Part shown: piece by piece, positions 1 to 5,415 of the stretch | How positions within the stretch are numbered: the first letter of the stretch is position 1 | Layout: each line of letters begins with the position of its first letter | NCBI GenBank assembly: GCA_023389135.1 | Contig: JAEWEX010000083.1 | Location: 1 to 5,415 of the forward strand | Length of the DNA stretch: 5,415 bases | Direction of reading: 5' to 3' | Source of the DNA: Pseudomonadota bacterium | GTDB taxonomy: Bacteria > Pseudomonadota > Alphaproteobacteria > Rhizobiales > Methylopilaceae | The notes under the pieces: generated by a model | Database searches by the model: none | Told to the model about the DNA's origin: nothing | Seen by the model: only the letters and a program-made list of their open reading frames with translations | Translations under genes and position numbers: made by a program

Positions 1-262
1 GGTCGGCGGTGGCGATCAGCTCGGCATTGAGCTTGGCGCGCTCGTCGCGCAGCGAGGCGACCTCGCGGCGCAGCGCCTCCTCCGCGGCGCGGGCGTCCTC
101 CAGCCGCTTCCGCGCGGCGTCGAGGTCTTCCGCCGCGGGCGGCCCGCCGGTGACCTGCGCCGGCCCCGAGGCAGGCGTCTGCGCCAGCGCCGCCGGACCC
201 GCGACGAGCGCGGCCAGCATGGCCAGTGCGGAAAGGAGGGGCGCGGGGCGCGTCGGCGGCAT
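1..262 (-). CDS. EnvC-type murein hydrolase activator, N-terminal part (3' end outside window)
   Basis: The first 87 residues are visible, running off the left edge. They begin with a secretion signal: a short basic start (MPPTRPAP), a hydrophobic core around residues 9-26 (LLSALAMLAALVAGPAAL) and a likely signal peptidase I site after ALA (residues 25-27). From about residue 45 the chain is a charged heptad-like coiled coil rich in Leu, Ala, Arg and Glu, ending 'KLNAELIATAD'. This is the usual opening of Alphaproteobacterial EnvC-like proteins, which carry a periplasmic coiled coil followed by a LytM/M23 domain and activate septal amidases. The LytM domain lies outside the window, so the family call rests on signal peptide, coiled coil and position directly after rlmH. 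The ATG at 260-262 lies 53 nt after the rlmH stop. The ribosome binding site before it is weak. Another secreted coiled-coil or M23 peptidase protein is the main alternative. Confidence 0.8.
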   Translation of the reverse strand, partial: MPPTRPAPLLSALAMLAALVAGPAALAQTPASGPAQVTGGPPAAEDLDAARKRLEDARAAEEALRREVASLRDERAKLNAELIATAD

Positions 263-315
263 CGGTCCAGTTGACGGCCTGTGTCGTTAACGGACGGTCA
301 ACCCTGACACGGCGT

Positions 316-792
316 TCACGCGCGGTGATAGGGGTGGCCGGCCAGAATCGTCACCGCGCGGTAGAGCTGCTCGGCCGCCAGCACCCTGACGATCTGGTGC
401 GGCCAGGTCATGGGCCCGAAGGCCAGCGTCAGGGCGGCCGCCTCCCGCAGCGACGGATCGAGCCCGTCCGGCCCGCCGATCACGATGCCGAGAGCGCCGG
501 CGCCGCCGTCGCGGATCGCGCCGATCCTTTCCGCGAAGTCCTGGCTGGACAGCGCCCGTCCGCGCTCGTCCAGCGCGATGAAGGTTTCTGGCAGCTTCGC
601 GCGCAAGGCGTCGGCCTCGGCGCGCATGCGCTCCGGCGCGGTGCGGCCGCGGCCCTCGGCGATCTCGTGCACCGACACCGGGCCGATGGCGACGCCGCGC
701 CCGGCATCGTCCACGCGGCCGGCATATCGGGCCGCGAGCGCGCGCTCGGGCCCGTCCTTGAGCCGCCCGACGGCGGCCAGAACGATCTTCAT
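316..792 (-). CDS. rlmH: 23S rRNA (pseudouridine1915-N3)-methyltransferase RlmH
   Basis: RlmH is a cytoplasmic SPOUT-class enzyme that transfers a methyl group from S-adenosylmethionine to N3 of pseudouridine 1915 in helix 69 of 23S rRNA, acting on assembled 70S ribosomes. The 158-residue product is the normal family length (about 155). Visible hallmarks are the start MKIVLAAVGRLKDGPE, the SAM-binding loop IGGPDG (residues 105-110), the knot segment HQIVRVLAAEQLYRA (132-146) and the C-terminal PYHR (154-157), which contributes to the active site. The start ATG follows a good ribosome binding site (GGAGG, 4 nt upstream). Only 19 nt separate it from the rsfS stop, so rsfS and rlmH are very probably co-transcribed. 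The usual next gene, envC-like, follows. Nothing is missing or odd. Confidence 0.97.
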   Translation of the reverse strand: MKIVLAAVGRLKDGPERALAARYAGRVDDAGRGVAIGPVSVHEIAEGRGRTAPERMRAEADALRAKLPETFIALDERGRALSSQDFAERIGAIRDGGAGALGIVIGGPDGLDPSLREAAALTLAFGPMTWPHQIVRVLAAEQLYRAVTILAGHPYHRA

Positions 793-811
793 CCCGCCTC
801 CGCGGCGGCCC

Positions 812-1267
812 TCAGACGACGAGGCGCTCCGCCGGGCGTCCGGCGGACCACATCTTCTCGAGGTTGTAGAAGTCGCGGACCTCGGGGCGGAAGACGTGGA
901 CGATCACGTCGCCCGCATCCACCAGCACCCAGTCGCAGGTGGCCAGACCCTCGACCCGGGCGCGCCCGTGGCCGTTGTCCTTGAGCGCCTGGACCAGCTG
1001 CTCGGCGATCGCCGCCACATGCCGCTGGGAGCGGCCCTGGGTCACCACCATGGCGTCGGCGAGCGAGGATTTTCCGGCGAGGTCGATGTTGACGATGTCC
1101 TCGGCCTTGGCGTCGTCGAGAACGCCGAGGATCAGCGGCAGTAGCTCCGTGCCGCCCGCATGCGGGAGCGTGGAGATCGGGGAGGCCGCATCAGGCGTCC
1201 CCCGCAGGAGCTCGATTGACAGTGTCGTGTCCCTCTCTGTCGGCCCACAAGCCCTAGCATCCGGCAT
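812..1267 (-). CDS. rsfS: Ribosomal silencing factor RsfS (Iojap/RsfS family)
   Basis: RsfS binds ribosomal protein uL14 on the free 50S subunit and blocks joining with 30S, lowering translation in stationary phase or starvation. With the ATG at 1265-1267 the product is 151 residues. The family core is intact: EDIVNIDLAGKSSLADAMVV (residues 57-76), the GRSQRHVAAIAEQL helix (78-91), DWVLVDAGDVIVHVF (112-126) and FYNLEKMW (133-140). Residues 1-40 are not recognisable and are longer than usual. The start is uncertain. The ATG has no Shine-Dalgarno sequence. A TTG at 1313-1315 would overlap a candidate -35 element. A CTG at 1220-1222, giving 136 residues, is preceded by GAGAGGGA at good spacing. 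The neighbour order nadD, rsfS, rlmH is usual, but here the HTH/small-protein cassette separates rsfS from nadD. Confidence 0.93.
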   Translation of the reverse strand: MPDARACGPTERDTTLSIELLRGTPDAASPISTLPHAGGTELLPLILGVLDDAKAEDIVNIDLAGKSSLADAMVVTQGRSQRHVAAIAEQLVQALKDNGHGRARVEGLATCDWVLVDAGDVIVHVFRPEVRDFYNLEKMWSAGRPAERLVV

Positions 1268-1285
1268 GAATGCTACGGCGACATT

Positions 1286-1315
1286 AAGATAAGGGGGCGG
1301 ACGGGACCAATTCAA
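1286..1315 (-). promoter_or_regulatory. Candidate sigma70-type promoter for rsfS-rlmH
   Basis: On the minus strand, TTGAAT (1310-1315) is followed after 18 nt by TATCTT (1286-1291), an AT-rich patch in otherwise GC-rich DNA. Predicted initiation would be near 1279. That is only about 12 nt before the ATG at 1267, but about 57 nt before the alternative CTG start at 1222. It sits at the junction between the inserted cassette and rsfS and would give rsfS its own transcription. The match is by eye only and the spacer is one base longer than optimal. Confidence 0.4.
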
Positions 1316-1359
1316 CCCGTGGGGGTGTGTCTCGGGTTAAATCTCAACCAGACGAGATG

Positions 1360-1383
1360 GCGACCCCACCCGGGCAGGGTCGC
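1360..1383. repeat. Small hairpin GCGACCC/GGGTCGC between rsfS and the repeat element
   Basis: A perfect 7-bp inverted repeat, GCGACCC (1360-1366) and GGGTCGC (1377-1383), encloses a 10-nt loop. A second weak inverted repeat, ATCTC (1341-1345) and GAGAT (1354-1358), lies beside it. Neither is followed by a convincing T-run on either strand, so neither is a clear intrinsic terminator. They may contribute to ending transcripts from the upstream cassette or may be chance. Confidence 0.25.
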
Positions 1384-1407
1384 TCAATCCCGTTTGGACA
1401 TCCACCG

Positions 1408-1522
1408 CCTCATCCTGAGGAGCCGCGAAGCGGCGTCTCGAAGGATGCGTCCCGCTCGCTCCGAAGCCTCCCGGAGCATCCTTCGAGACGCCATTTCCGG
1501 CGAACGGCTCCTCGGGATGAGG
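1408..1522. repeat. Long imperfect inverted repeat (intergenic palindromic element)
   Basis: The left arm (1408-1448) and right arm (1476-1522) are near reverse complements around a 27-nt centre. The outer block CCTCATCC-T/C-GAGGAGCCG and the inner block GGCGTCTCGAAGGATGC match with one mismatch. The middle of each arm differs in sequence, but each forms its own small hairpin: GCCGC-GAA-GCGGC in the left arm, and CGCC/GGCG around ATTTCC in the right. The type is familiar from memory as a dispersed intergenic palindrome in Alphaproteobacteria. It starts 25 nt after the stop of the HTH gene, so the strong RNA hairpin could stabilise or end that transcript. Short ORFs read through it are artefacts. 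Confidence 0.8.
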
Positions 1523-1546
1523 CAGGGACAAGTCCCACGCAGGCTC

Positions 1547-2077
1547 TCAAAGCGCGGATTCATACTCCGAGGACCGCTCCCGCAACTGCTCCGGAGTTGG
1601 CGCACAGCCGTTCCGGATGGCGTCGTTGGCATGCTTCACGACGGCGGCCTCGATGGCCTTCTCGCGCGGGAGCTTACGGTTTCGCACCAGCCACTGCGCC
1701 ACGCCCGCCCAGTCCCAAAGCGGGCTGTCGGACGTGACCCGGGCAACCGGCGCGGGAAAGCCCCTGCCGCGCTGGCCCTTGGAATACTGGGTCATGGCGG
1801 CGCGGCTCATGCTGGAGCGCGCGGCGATGTCGGCCAGGCTGACAAGCGGATCTGGCTCGATCCGATCGACATGGGCGCCGGCGGCCATGACGTCGGAGAT
1901 GGCGGACGCCACCGCGTCCGCGATGCTGTCCGCATCGCGGGCGAAGTCGACGATGATGTGGCCCTTCTGGAACGACACGGTCGCATCGTCGCAACCCGCA
2001 TCGAAGAACCGCGTCTCGAAATCATCCGCGCGCGGGTCCAGGCCCGAAGCGATGATGCTGAACTCATGAACCGTCAT
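1547..2077 (-). CDS. Helix-turn-helix DNA-binding protein, likely antitoxin/repressor partner of the small upstream gene
   Basis: The product is 176 residues. The ATG at 2075-2077 is chosen because AAGGAGG lies 7 nt upstream; the reading frame stays open further upstream, but that part lacks any family look. Residues 1-75 form an alpha/beta domain (MTVHEFSIIASGL, then DDATVSFQKGHIIVDF and a helix DSIADAVASAISDVMAAGA). Residues 78-101 are a helix-turn-helix (LVSLADIAARSSMSRAAMTQ), followed by GFPAPVARV and a SPLWDWAGVAQWL segment, which resembles the MerR/AlpA-like winged DNA-binding style. Residues 135-176 are a charged helical tail. From memory, similar proteins are annotated in many bacteria only as HTH or DNA-binding proteins. 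The gene overlaps the preceding small gene by 14 nt, so translation is likely coupled. Autorepression through the repeat at 2331-2348 is inferred. The antitoxin role is inferred from layout, not shown. Confidence 0.85.
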   Translation of the reverse strand: MTVHEFSIIASGLDPRADDFETRFFDAGCDDATVSFQKGHIIVDFARDADSIADAVASAISDVMAAGAHVDRIEPDPLVSLADIAARSSMSRAAMTQYSKGQRGRGFPAPVARVTSDSPLWDWAGVAQWLVRNRKLPREKAIEAAVVKHANDAIRNGCAPTPEQLRERSSEYESAL

Positions 2078-2306
2078 CGTCGGCCTCCTTTCCGTGCGGG
2101 CAACGGTCAACCGCCCTCCTGATGTCGCGGGCATGCGAGCCGGCGCTTCGCGGCGTTCCATAGACGCCGACCTGGCAGCCGTCTCTGTCCGCGTGGGGGC
2201 ACAGGAGGCGGCCCCAATGGCCCTTCTTGTGGCACACCCACCCCTTGGACTCGGCGTATCTGACCGCGTCCTCGACCTCCTTGTCGGGATGGCGCGATCT
2301 AGCCAG
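2064..2306 (-). CDS. Small Cys/His-containing protein, HicA-like toxin candidate (non-canonical start)
   Basis: This frame encodes 80 residues if read from a CTG at 2304-2306. The N-terminus would be ARSRHPDKEVEDAVRYAESK, followed by GWVCHKKGHWGRLLCP, a Cys pair (C36, C44), YGTPRSAGSHARDIRRAVDRC and a short acidic tail. The helix, 'GW', strand, G-H, strand and final helix layout recalls the HicA double-stranded-RNA-binding-like fold, where a His after Gly or Ser is catalytic. Here H30 in KKGHWG would be the counterpart. The four cysteines (25, 36, 44, 69) do not belong to classical HicA. The pattern agrees with my memory of small uncharacterised proteins that begin with a basic 'RH-DKE' helix beside this type of HTH gene. 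No ATG, GTG or TTG lies between the in-frame stop at 2325-2327 and the conserved region. The start may therefore be CTG, coupled to the leader ORF, or lost by mutation. The small size and lack of a normal start make it easy to miss. Confidence 0.6.
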   Translation of the reverse strand: MARSRHPDKEVEDAVRYAESKGWVCHKKGHWGRLLCPHADRDGCQVGVYGTPRSAGSHARDIRRAVDRCPHGKEADDDGS

Positions 2307-2349
2307 AGCCGTGGGCGGAAGGTATCACCGTGTTAACATTTGTCAACAT
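2299..2349 (-). CDS. Possible 16-codon leader ORF ahead of the small-protein/HTH cassette
   Basis: The ATG at 2347-2349 is preceded at 8 nt by a strong Shine-Dalgarno sequence, AGGAGG (2358-2363), in a purine-rich run. It encodes MLTNVNTVIPSAHGSG and stops at TAG 2299-2301. The stop overlaps the region of the CTG start (2304-2306) of the next gene, in the pattern CTGGCTAG, so ribosomes ending here could reinitiate. The next gene is in the +1 frame relative to this ORF. It could instead be the original N-terminus of that gene, detached by a 1-nt frameshift. Its first codons lie inside the operator-like repeat. No homology is recognised. Confidence 0.35.
   Translation of the reverse strand: MLTNVNTVIPSAHGSG
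2331..2348. promoter_or_regulatory. Operator-like tandem repeat TGTTAACA-TT-TGTCAACA
   Basis: Two 8-mers, TGTTAACA (2331-2338, itself a perfect palindrome) and TGTCAACA (2341-2348), are spaced 10 bp apart, one helical turn. They read as direct and, with one mismatch, as inverted repeats. On the minus strand the right half contains an exact TTGACA (2341-2346), the consensus -35 box. No good -10 lies 16-18 nt downstream; the nearest candidate, GATACC at 2321-2326, is too close. Its place just ahead of a small-protein/HTH pair suggests an autoregulatory site. This is inference from position and symmetry. Confidence 0.5.
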
Positions 2350-2371
2350 TTTGCTCCCCTCCTCTCCTTCT

Positions 2372-2385
2372 CTGCGATCTCGCAG
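2372..2385. repeat. Short palindrome CTGCGA-TC-TCGCAG
   Basis: Perfect 6-bp arms around a 2-nt centre lie between nadD and the leader ORF, just upstream of its ribosome binding site. The centre is too small for a good RNA hairpin loop, so it may be a protein-binding dyad or chance. The rest of the nadD-to-cassette gap (2350-2462) shows no clear terminator or promoter. Confidence 0.25.
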
Positions 2386-2462
2386 CAGGCAGGAAAAACC
2401 GGCGATGCCACGCGAAACGGCGCAAGGATGCAGCCTCCCCGCCAGGCAGGGAAGAGCCGGAC

Positions 2463-3095
2463 TCAGCGCCGGAGGCGAGGCCCCGTCCCCGCCCGGATCG
2501 CGGTGGACGACAATCCCGACCGCGGACCGTGCAGGAACACCCAGGCCGGCGGGGCGCTGCGGGCCAGCAGGCCGGCGTCGGCCTCGTCCATGCGGAAGCG
2601 CGCCAGCGCCCGCGCCGCGGGGGAGGCTGTGGCGGCCAGCGTCCAGCCCGGCCGGTCGATCACCGCCAGCGGCGCCATGGCCGCGATGCCGCGCCAGTCG
2701 CGCCAGCGGTGGAACTGGGCGAGCCCGTCGGCGCCCATGATCCACACGAAGCGCACGCCCGGCGCGCGCGCCGTGAGCGCGGCCAGCGTGTCGACGCTGT
2801 AGCGCAGGCCGAGCCGGGCCTCCACGTCGCTCACCACCATGCGCGGGTCGCGCGCCAGCGCCCGCGCGGCGGCGAGCCGGCCGGCCACCGGCGCGAGGCC
2901 GCCGGTGTCCTTGAGCGGGTTGCCCGGCGTCACCAGCCACCAGACGCGGTCGAGCCCGAGCCGCGCCAGCGCCAGCCGCGAGACGTGCAGGTGACCGGCA
3001 TGGGGCGGGTCGAACGAGCCGCCATAGAGCCCGACCGTCATCCCCGCCGCATGGGGCGGCAGCGTGACCGGCCCGGCCGGCGGCCGCCGCCTCAA
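2463..3095 (-). CDS. nadD: Nicotinate-nucleotide adenylyltransferase NadD
   Basis: NadD joins ATP and nicotinate mononucleotide to make deamido-NAD, the second-last step of NAD synthesis, in the cytoplasm. The 210-residue product has the nucleotidyltransferase signature [11 protein letters not shown] (residues 25-35), with the ATP-binding His pair at 32 and 35. Further hallmarks are [13 protein letters not shown] (51-63), [14 protein letters not shown] (118-131) and the closing SSTAIR (196-201). The start is taken as TTG at 3093-3095, overlapping the proA stop as TTGA, because the segment LPPHAAGM before the core resembles the N-terminal extension I recall from Alphaproteobacterial NadD. An ATG at 3039-3041 would give 192 residues and still contain the whole fold. 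Ribosome binding sites before both are weak. The overlap implies translational coupling with proA. rsfS, its usual downstream neighbour, is displaced here by the inserted cassette. Confidence 0.95.
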   Translation of the reverse strand: MRRRPPAGPVTLPPHAAGMTVGLYGGSFDPPHAGHLHVSRLALARLGLDRVWWLVTPGNPLKDTGGLAPVAGRLAAARALARDPRMVVSDVEARLGLRYSVDTLAALTARAPGVRFVWIMGADGLAQFHRWRDWRGIAAMAPLAVIDRPGWTLAATASPAARALARFRMDEADAGLLARSAPPAWVFLHGPRSGLSSTAIRAGTGPRLRR

Positions 3096-4390
3096 GGGCG
3101 GACCTGCCCCGCGCCGCGCACCCGGTAGTTGAACGAGGTGAGCTGCTCCACCCCCACCGGCCCGCGGGCGTGGAAGCGGCCTGTGGCGATGCCGATCTCC
3201 GCGCCGAAGCCGAACTCGCCGCCATCGGCGAACTGGGTCGAGGCGTTGTGCAGCACGATGGCGGAATCCACCTGCGCCAGGAACTTTTCGGCCGCCGCGG
3301 CGTCGTCGGTGACGATGGCGTCGGTGTGGTGCGAGCCGTAGCGCCCGATATGGGCGATGGCCGCGTCGAGCCCGTCCACCACCTTCACCGCGATCACCGC
3401 GTCGAGGAACTCGGTCGCCCAGTCGGCCTCGGCGGCGGGCGTCGCGCGCGGGTCAACGGCGCAGGTGGCGGCGTCGCCGCGCACCGCGCAGCCGGCCTCG
3501 ATCAGGGCGGCCACCAGCGGCGCCAGATGGGTCGCGGCCGCCGCGCGGTCCACCAGCAGCGTCTCCGCCGCGCCGCAGATGCCGGTCCGACGCATCTTGG
3601 CGTTGACGGCGATTGTCCTGGACATGTCCAGGTCGGCGGGGCCGTGGACATAGACATGCACATTGCCGTCGAGATGAGCGAATACGGGCACCCGCGCCTC
3701 GTCCTGGACGCGCGCCACCAGACTCTTGCCGCCCCGCGGTACGAGAACGTCCAGGTTTCCGTCCAGCCCCGCCAGCATGGCGCCCACCGCGGCGCGGTCG
3801 CGCGTCGGCACGAGCTGGATCGCGGCCTCCGGAAGTCCCTCGGATCTCAGGCCTTGCGCCAGCGCGGCATGGATCGCCGCGGAGGAGCGGAAGCCGTCCG
3901 AGCCGCCGCGCAGCACCACGGCGTTGCCGGCCTTGAGGCACAGGCCCCCGGCATCGGCGGTGACGTTGGGGCGGCTCTCATAGATCACGCCGACCACGCC
4001 CAGCGGCACCCGCACCCGCTGGATTCCGAGGCCGTTGGGGCGGGTCCATTCCGCCATCACCGCGCCCACCGGATCGGCCAGCCCGGCAATCGCCTCCAGC
4101 CCCCCGGCCATGGCCGCGACCCGCGAACGATCCAGCGCCAGCCGGTCCACGGAGGCGGCCGTGAGGCCGTTTTTGCGTGCGTCCTCAAGGTCTTCGCCGT
4201 TGGCCGCGAGGATCTCGCCGGCCCGCGCCCGCACCGCCGCCGCCATGGCCCGCAGCGCCTTGTCCTTCGCCTGGGTGGGCGCCAGCGCCAGGGTCCGCGC
4301 CGCGGCGCGCGCATCGCGGCCGATGGCCGACATCAGCGCCGCCAGATCATCCGCAGACGCCGCGGACCTTCCCATCGTCGTGACGCTCAT
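3092..4390 (-). CDS. proA: Glutamate-5-semialdehyde dehydrogenase (gamma-glutamyl phosphate reductase) ProA
   Basis: ProA reduces L-glutamyl 5-phosphate to glutamate 5-semialdehyde using NADPH, the second step of proline synthesis. The intermediate is unstable and is supplied by ProB, encoded just upstream. The 432-residue product is slightly longer than the roughly 417-residue E. coli enzyme. Hallmarks of the ALDH-like family are [19 protein letters not shown] (residues 128-146), [12 protein letters not shown] (154-165), VPRGGKSL (217-224) and the catalytic segment [13 protein letters not shown], with the nucleophile Cys272. Near the end are [20 protein letters not shown] (391-410) and the conserved [11 protein letters not shown] (412-422). 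The ATG at 4388-4390 is supported by GAGGTGG about 6 nt upstream. The 80-nt gap after proB contains a small GGGCC/GGCCC hairpin (4415-4430) without a T-run, so proB and proA are probably one transcript. Confidence 0.97.
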   Translation of the reverse strand: MSVTTMGRSAASADDLAALMSAIGRDARAAARTLALAPTQAKDKALRAMAAAVRARAGEILAANGEDLEDARKNGLTAASVDRLALDRSRVAAMAGGLEAIAGLADPVGAVMAEWTRPNGLGIQRVRVPLGVVGVIYESRPNVTADAGGLCLKAGNAVVLRGGSDGFRSSAAIHAALAQGLRSEGLPEAAIQLVPTRDRAAVGAMLAGLDGNLDVLVPRGGKSLVARVQDEARVPVFAHLDGNVHVYVHGPADLDMSRTIAVNAKMRRTGICGAAETLLVDRAAAATHLAPLVAALIEAGCAVRGDAATCAVDPRATPAAEADWATEFLDAVIAVKVVDGLDAAIAHIGRYGSHHTDAIVTDDAAAAEKFLAQVDSAIVLHNASTQFADGGEFGFGAEIGIATGRFHARGPVGVEQLTSFNYRVRGAGQVRP

Positions 4391-4470
4391 GGAACCACCT
4401 CGCGCAGCGCCCCGGGGCCGGAGCTGGCCCGCAAGCCATTACACCGGATCGCGGAAACGCTCCACCCGGC

Positions 4471-5415
4471 TCAGTCCGCCAGCACCAGATCGTCGCGATG
4501 CACCATCTCGTCGCGGCCGCGCCAGCCGAGGATCTGCTCGATCTCCCGGGTGCGGCGGCCGCAGATGGCGCGGGCGTCGTCGGCGTCGTAGGCCACCAGC
4601 CCGCGGGCGATGTCGCGCCCGTCCGGACCGCGCACCACCACGGCGTCGCCGCGGGAGAACGCGCCCTCGACCTCGCGCACCCCGGCCGGCAGCAGGCTCT
4701 TGCCGGTCCTGAGCGCCGTGACTGCGCCGGCATCCACCGCCAGCACGCCGCGCGGCACCAGCGCGCCCGCGATCCAGGTCTTGCGCGCGGTGACCGGATT
4801 GGCGCGTGTCAGGAACCAGGTGGCCGGGCCTCCCTGCTCGATGGCGCGGATCGGGCGCTCCACCCGGCCCGAGGCGATCACCAGATGGGCGCCGCCGCCG
4901 GTGGCGATCTTGGCAGCCTCGATCTTGGTCTTCATGCCGCCGCGCGACAGCTCGGAGCCGGCGTCCCCCGCCATGGCCTCGATCTCCGGCGTGATGCGCT
5001 CCACCACGTCGAGCCGCCGCGCGGACGGGTCCAGATGCGGCGGCGCGGTGTAGAGCCCGTCGATGTCCGACAGCAGCACCACGCAGTCGGCGCTGGCCAT
5101 GGTGGCGACGCGCGCCGCCAGCCGGTCGTTGTCCCCGTAGCGGATCTCGGAGGTCGCCACCGTGTCGTTCTCGTTGATGACCGGCACCGCCTTCAGGTCC
5201 AGCAGGCGCGCGATGGTGGCCCGCGCGTTGAGATACCGCCGGCGCTCCTCGGTGTCGCCCAACGTCACGAGAACCTGGCCCGCCGTGACGCCGTGCCGGC
5301 CGAGCGCTTCCGCCCAGGCCCGCGCCAGCGCGATCTGGCCGACAGCGGCGGCGGCCTGGCTGTCCTCCAGCCTCAGCGCGCCCCTCGGCAGCCTGAGCAC
5401 GGTGCGTCCGAGCGC
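4471..5415 (-). CDS. proB: Glutamate 5-kinase ProB, N-terminus outside window
   Basis: ProB phosphorylates L-glutamate to glutamyl 5-phosphate with ATP, the first and normally proline-inhibited step of proline synthesis. The last 314 residues are visible and the frame is still open at the right edge. By comparison with the usual length of about 370-380, some 60-70 residues are missing, including the first lysine-containing nucleotide-binding strand. Visible amino-acid-kinase motifs (fragment numbering) are [19 protein letters not shown] (9-27), [12 protein letters not shown] (77-88, glutamate binding), [12 protein letters not shown] (93-104), [10 protein letters not shown] (114-123) and [11 protein letters not shown] (159-169). 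A C-terminal PUA domain follows at about 222-310, the RNA-binding-like module typical of bacterial ProB. The GTG at 5398-5400 is not the true start, because conserved sequence (ALGRT) continues upstream. The stop is TGA at 4471-4473. Confidence 0.97.
   Translation of the reverse strand, partial: ALGRTVLRLPRGALRLEDSQAAAAVGQIALARAWAEALGRHGVTAGQVLVTLGDTEERRRYLNARATIARLLDLKAVPVINENDTVATSEIRYGDNDRLAARVATMASADCVVLLSDIDGLYTAPPHLDPSARRLDVVERITPEIEAMAGDAGSELSRGGMKTKIEAAKIATGGGAHLVIASGRVERPIRAIEQGGPATWFLTRANPVTARKTWIAGALVPRGVLAVDAGAVTALRTGKSLLPAGVREVEGAFSRGDAVVVRGPDGRDIARGLVAYDADDARAICGRRTREIEQILGWRGRDEMVHRDDLVLAD

Noticed and set aside
1268..1315. TTG start at 1315 for rsfS
   Set aside because: It would sit within the candidate -35 element and add residues with no family resemblance.
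1525..1536. GGGAC-AA-GTCCC palindrome
   Set aside because: The 2-nt centre cannot form a stable loop, there is no T-run, and it is short enough to arise by chance in GC-rich DNA.
1337..1632. Short minus-strand frames with a 'PHPEEP...SKDA' type product
   Set aside because: These are translations of the palindromic repeat at 1408-1522, a known source of false hypothetical proteins.
1319..2122. 267-codon and other plus-strand frames across the cassette
   Set aside because: They mirror the HTH gene on the opposite strand, have no ribosome binding site or recognisable domain, and run through the repeat.
2078..2161. Longer version of the HTH protein starting at 2161
   Set aside because: The extra 28 residues overlap the small gene in another frame, while the ATG at 2077 has an ideal AAGGAGG at 7 nt.
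2299..3225. 308-codon minus-strand frame overlapping nadD and the end of proA
   Set aside because: It is an alternate frame of real genes with a biased Ala/Arg/Gly composition. Only its last 16 codons, after the ATG at 2347-2349, are considered as a possible leader ORF.
4415..4430. GGGCC/GGCCC hairpin between proB and proA as a terminator
   Set aside because: Only 5 bp, no following T-run, and the two genes act in one pathway, so a terminator is unlikely.
3170..4591. 473-codon open frame on the plus strand
   Set aside because: It lies antisense to proA and the end of proB, whose family motifs are complete. Long antisense frames are expected at this GC content, and its Arg/Gly/His-rich product looks like no known protein.

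Overview
This is a GC-rich window (roughly 70% GC) with all genes on the minus strand. The order proB, proA, nadD, rsfS, rlmH, then an EnvC-type secreted protein is, from general knowledge, a conserved Alphaproteobacterial chromosome block. The flanks usually seen are obgE before proB and ctpA after envC, but neither is in view. GC content, the 'IGGPDG' form of RlmH, the NadD N-terminal extension and a palindromic repeat familiar from this class all fit Alphaproteobacteria, possibly a Hyphomicrobiales-like lineage. The genus cannot be set from this sequence.

Reading in the direction of transcription (right to left): a 5'-truncated proB (4471-5415) and a complete proA (3092-4390) encode the first two steps of proline synthesis. 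nadD (2463-3095) encodes the adenylyltransferase of NAD synthesis and overlaps the proA stop. Next comes about 1.15 kb (1316-2462) that is not part of the usual block. It holds a two-gene cassette: a small Cys/His-containing protein (2064-2306) and a helix-turn-helix protein (1547-2077). The two overlap by 14 nt and look like a toxin-antitoxin-type pair. Upstream lies a tandem/inverted operator-like repeat (2331-2348) and a 16-codon ORF with a strong ribosome binding site. Downstream lies a long imperfect inverted repeat (1408-1522). The conserved block then resumes with rsfS (812-1267), rlmH (316-792) and the first 87 codons of an EnvC-like gene (1-262).

The housekeeping genes link proline and NAD synthesis with ribosome maturation and silencing (RlmH, RsfS) and cell-wall division factors (EnvC). 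The part that merits attention is the cassette between nadD and rsfS. Its first gene has no ATG, GTG or TTG at a plausible start. The candidates are a CTG start, reinitiation from the leader ORF, a +1 frameshift or a nonsense mutation. A candidate sigma70-like promoter before rsfS could keep rsfS-rlmH expressed despite the insertion. No gene-free stretch exceeds 300 bases. I see no tRNA, rRNA, CRISPR array or transposase.
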